From Desulfobacterales bacterium (GTDB taxonomy: Bacteria; Desulfobacterota; Desulfobacteria; Desulfobacterales; JAOZSB01): DNA of 32,797 bases. The stretch covers positions 1 through 32,797 of the forward strand of contig JAOZSB010000004.1 in the NCBI GenBank assembly GCA_029939895.1. The letters are read 5' to 3'. Both the position numbers and the translations under genes were made by a program. A model generated the notes under the pieces. That model saw nothing but the letters and a program-made list of their open reading frames with translations, made no database searches and was not told the DNA's origin. This document shows, piece by piece, positions 32,389-32,797 of this stretch (the first letter of the stretch is position 1; every line of letters begins with the position of its first letter).

Positions 32389-32712
32389 TTATTCCATTTC
32401 AATAAATATCAGGTCAACGCGATCAATATAATCTTCAAGTTCATCAATATTTTTATTGATAATTGTCTTGTTTTTGTTGTTTGCGGCTGTTTCAATATCA
32501 GAGCCAATATCTGTTATCTTGTCGAATCCATATCCACCGCCAGCACCTTTCATGCTGTGACCCATGATGCGTATTGATTCAAAATCATCTTTTTCAAGGG
32601 AATCTCTCATGGCTTTAATATCAGTATGACGATTTTGCAGGAAGCCTGGAATCAAGTCTTCAAGGTCTTCGTCAATGTGTACGGTGATTTTAACTTTTTC
32701 TGTATCGTTCAT
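32389..32712 (-). CDS. Stand-alone HPt phosphotransfer protein
   Basis: A 107-aa histidine-containing phosphotransfer domain without a kinase. GHSMKGAGGGYGF carries the phospho-accepting His52, set in the four-helix-bundle pattern seen in HPt proteins. It should shuttle phosphate between a hybrid kinase and a response regulator encoded elsewhere. A near-perfect GGAGG lies ahead of the ATG. A solute-binding protein gene follows after ~130 nt in the same direction, so the two may be co-transcribed. Confidence 0.88.
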   Translation of the reverse strand: MNDTEKVKITVHIDEDLEDLIPGFLQNRHTDIKAMRDSLEKDDFESIRIMGHSMKGAGGGYGFDKITDIGSDIETAANNKNKTIINKNIDELEDYIDRVDLIFIEME

Positions 32713-32756
32713 TAAGCCTCCATAAACTTAGATTTTTGTCGAAGCCATTTCCTAGT

Positions 32757-32772
32757 TTAAACCAGTGACCTG
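32757..32772. other. Palindrome upstream of the HPt gene
   Basis: AACCAG-TGAC-CTGGTT is a perfect 6-bp inverted repeat with a 4-nt spacer, about 50 nt upstream of the HPt start. It may be an operator or the 3' hairpin of a gene beyond the window. Confidence 0.35.
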
Positions 32773-32797
32773 GTTCTGAAATAAGCAATAAAATTTA

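Overview
The window looks like chromosomal DNA from a strictly anaerobic, AT-leaning Desulfobacterota (formerly Deltaproteobacteria) bacterium, most likely near the Desulfobacteraceae. That is inferred from gene content: an indolepyruvate:ferredoxin oxidoreductase alpha subunit, a RACo-like ASKHA activator, a DsrE-family protein, separate genes for the two PurH activities, and many c-di-GMP or phosphorelay parts. No rRNA, tRNA, CRISPR array, intact transposase or phage module was seen.

Layout. (1) Positions 1-120 hold two copies of a ~49-bp hairpin-bearing repeat that resembles IS ends. (2) 149-5056 (+) reads like one operon: an endonuclease III-endonuclease IV fusion, an MBL-fold hydrolase, a radical SAM protein and a purine nucleoside phosphorylase. 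(3) 5104-7200 (-): a methyltransferase gene broken by one in-frame stop, a CsgG/FlgT-like lipoprotein and queF. Divergent promoters separate queF from (4) the + strand genes 7413-9172: a 54-aa microprotein absent from the ORF track, a triple zinc-ribbon protein with a heptad-repeat linker, and a small membrane protein, closed by strong hairpins. (5) 9440-14774 (-): a probable operon of a glyoxalase II-like MBL enzyme, a eukaryotic-type S-adenosylmethionine decarboxylase, spermidine synthase, an HD-domain phosphohydrolase, IMP cyclohydrolase and AICAR formyltransferase, joining spermidine synthesis to the last two steps of IMP synthesis. (6) 15000-15728 (+): an AT-rich orphan gene bracketed by two similar promoter-like segments. 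(7) iorA (+) without iorB, followed by a hairpin-rich REP/BIME-like element. (8) 18124-20819 (-): a diguanylate cyclase with a PilZ domain, almost abutting a RACo-like activator that lacks the usual ferredoxin domain. (9) 21342-22490 (+): a protein whose C-terminal part resembles the module of plant IQM proteins and bacterial effector-like proteins. (10) glnE and a membrane-anchored J-domain protein (+). (11) dsrE-like and alpha/beta hydrolase genes (-), then rlmD and hisD (+). (12) A periplasmic solute-binding protein and a stand-alone HPt protein (-).

Most of the window is housekeeping metabolism: DNA repair, purine, queuosine, polyamine, histidine, nitrogen control and rRNA modification. 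The points most worth a second look are the Nth-Nfo fusion, the eukaryotic-type AdoMetDC next to speE, the orphan 242-aa gene with its flanking repeats, the IQM-like protein, the hairpin element whose two flanking units show a compensatory base-pair change, and the methyltransferase interrupted by a single ochre codon. Starts were revised from the ORF track where ribosome binding sites or promoters argued for it (queF, the HD protein, speE, the orphan gene, the IQM-like gene, hisD, the solute-binding protein). All family assignments are from reading motifs; no database search was possible.
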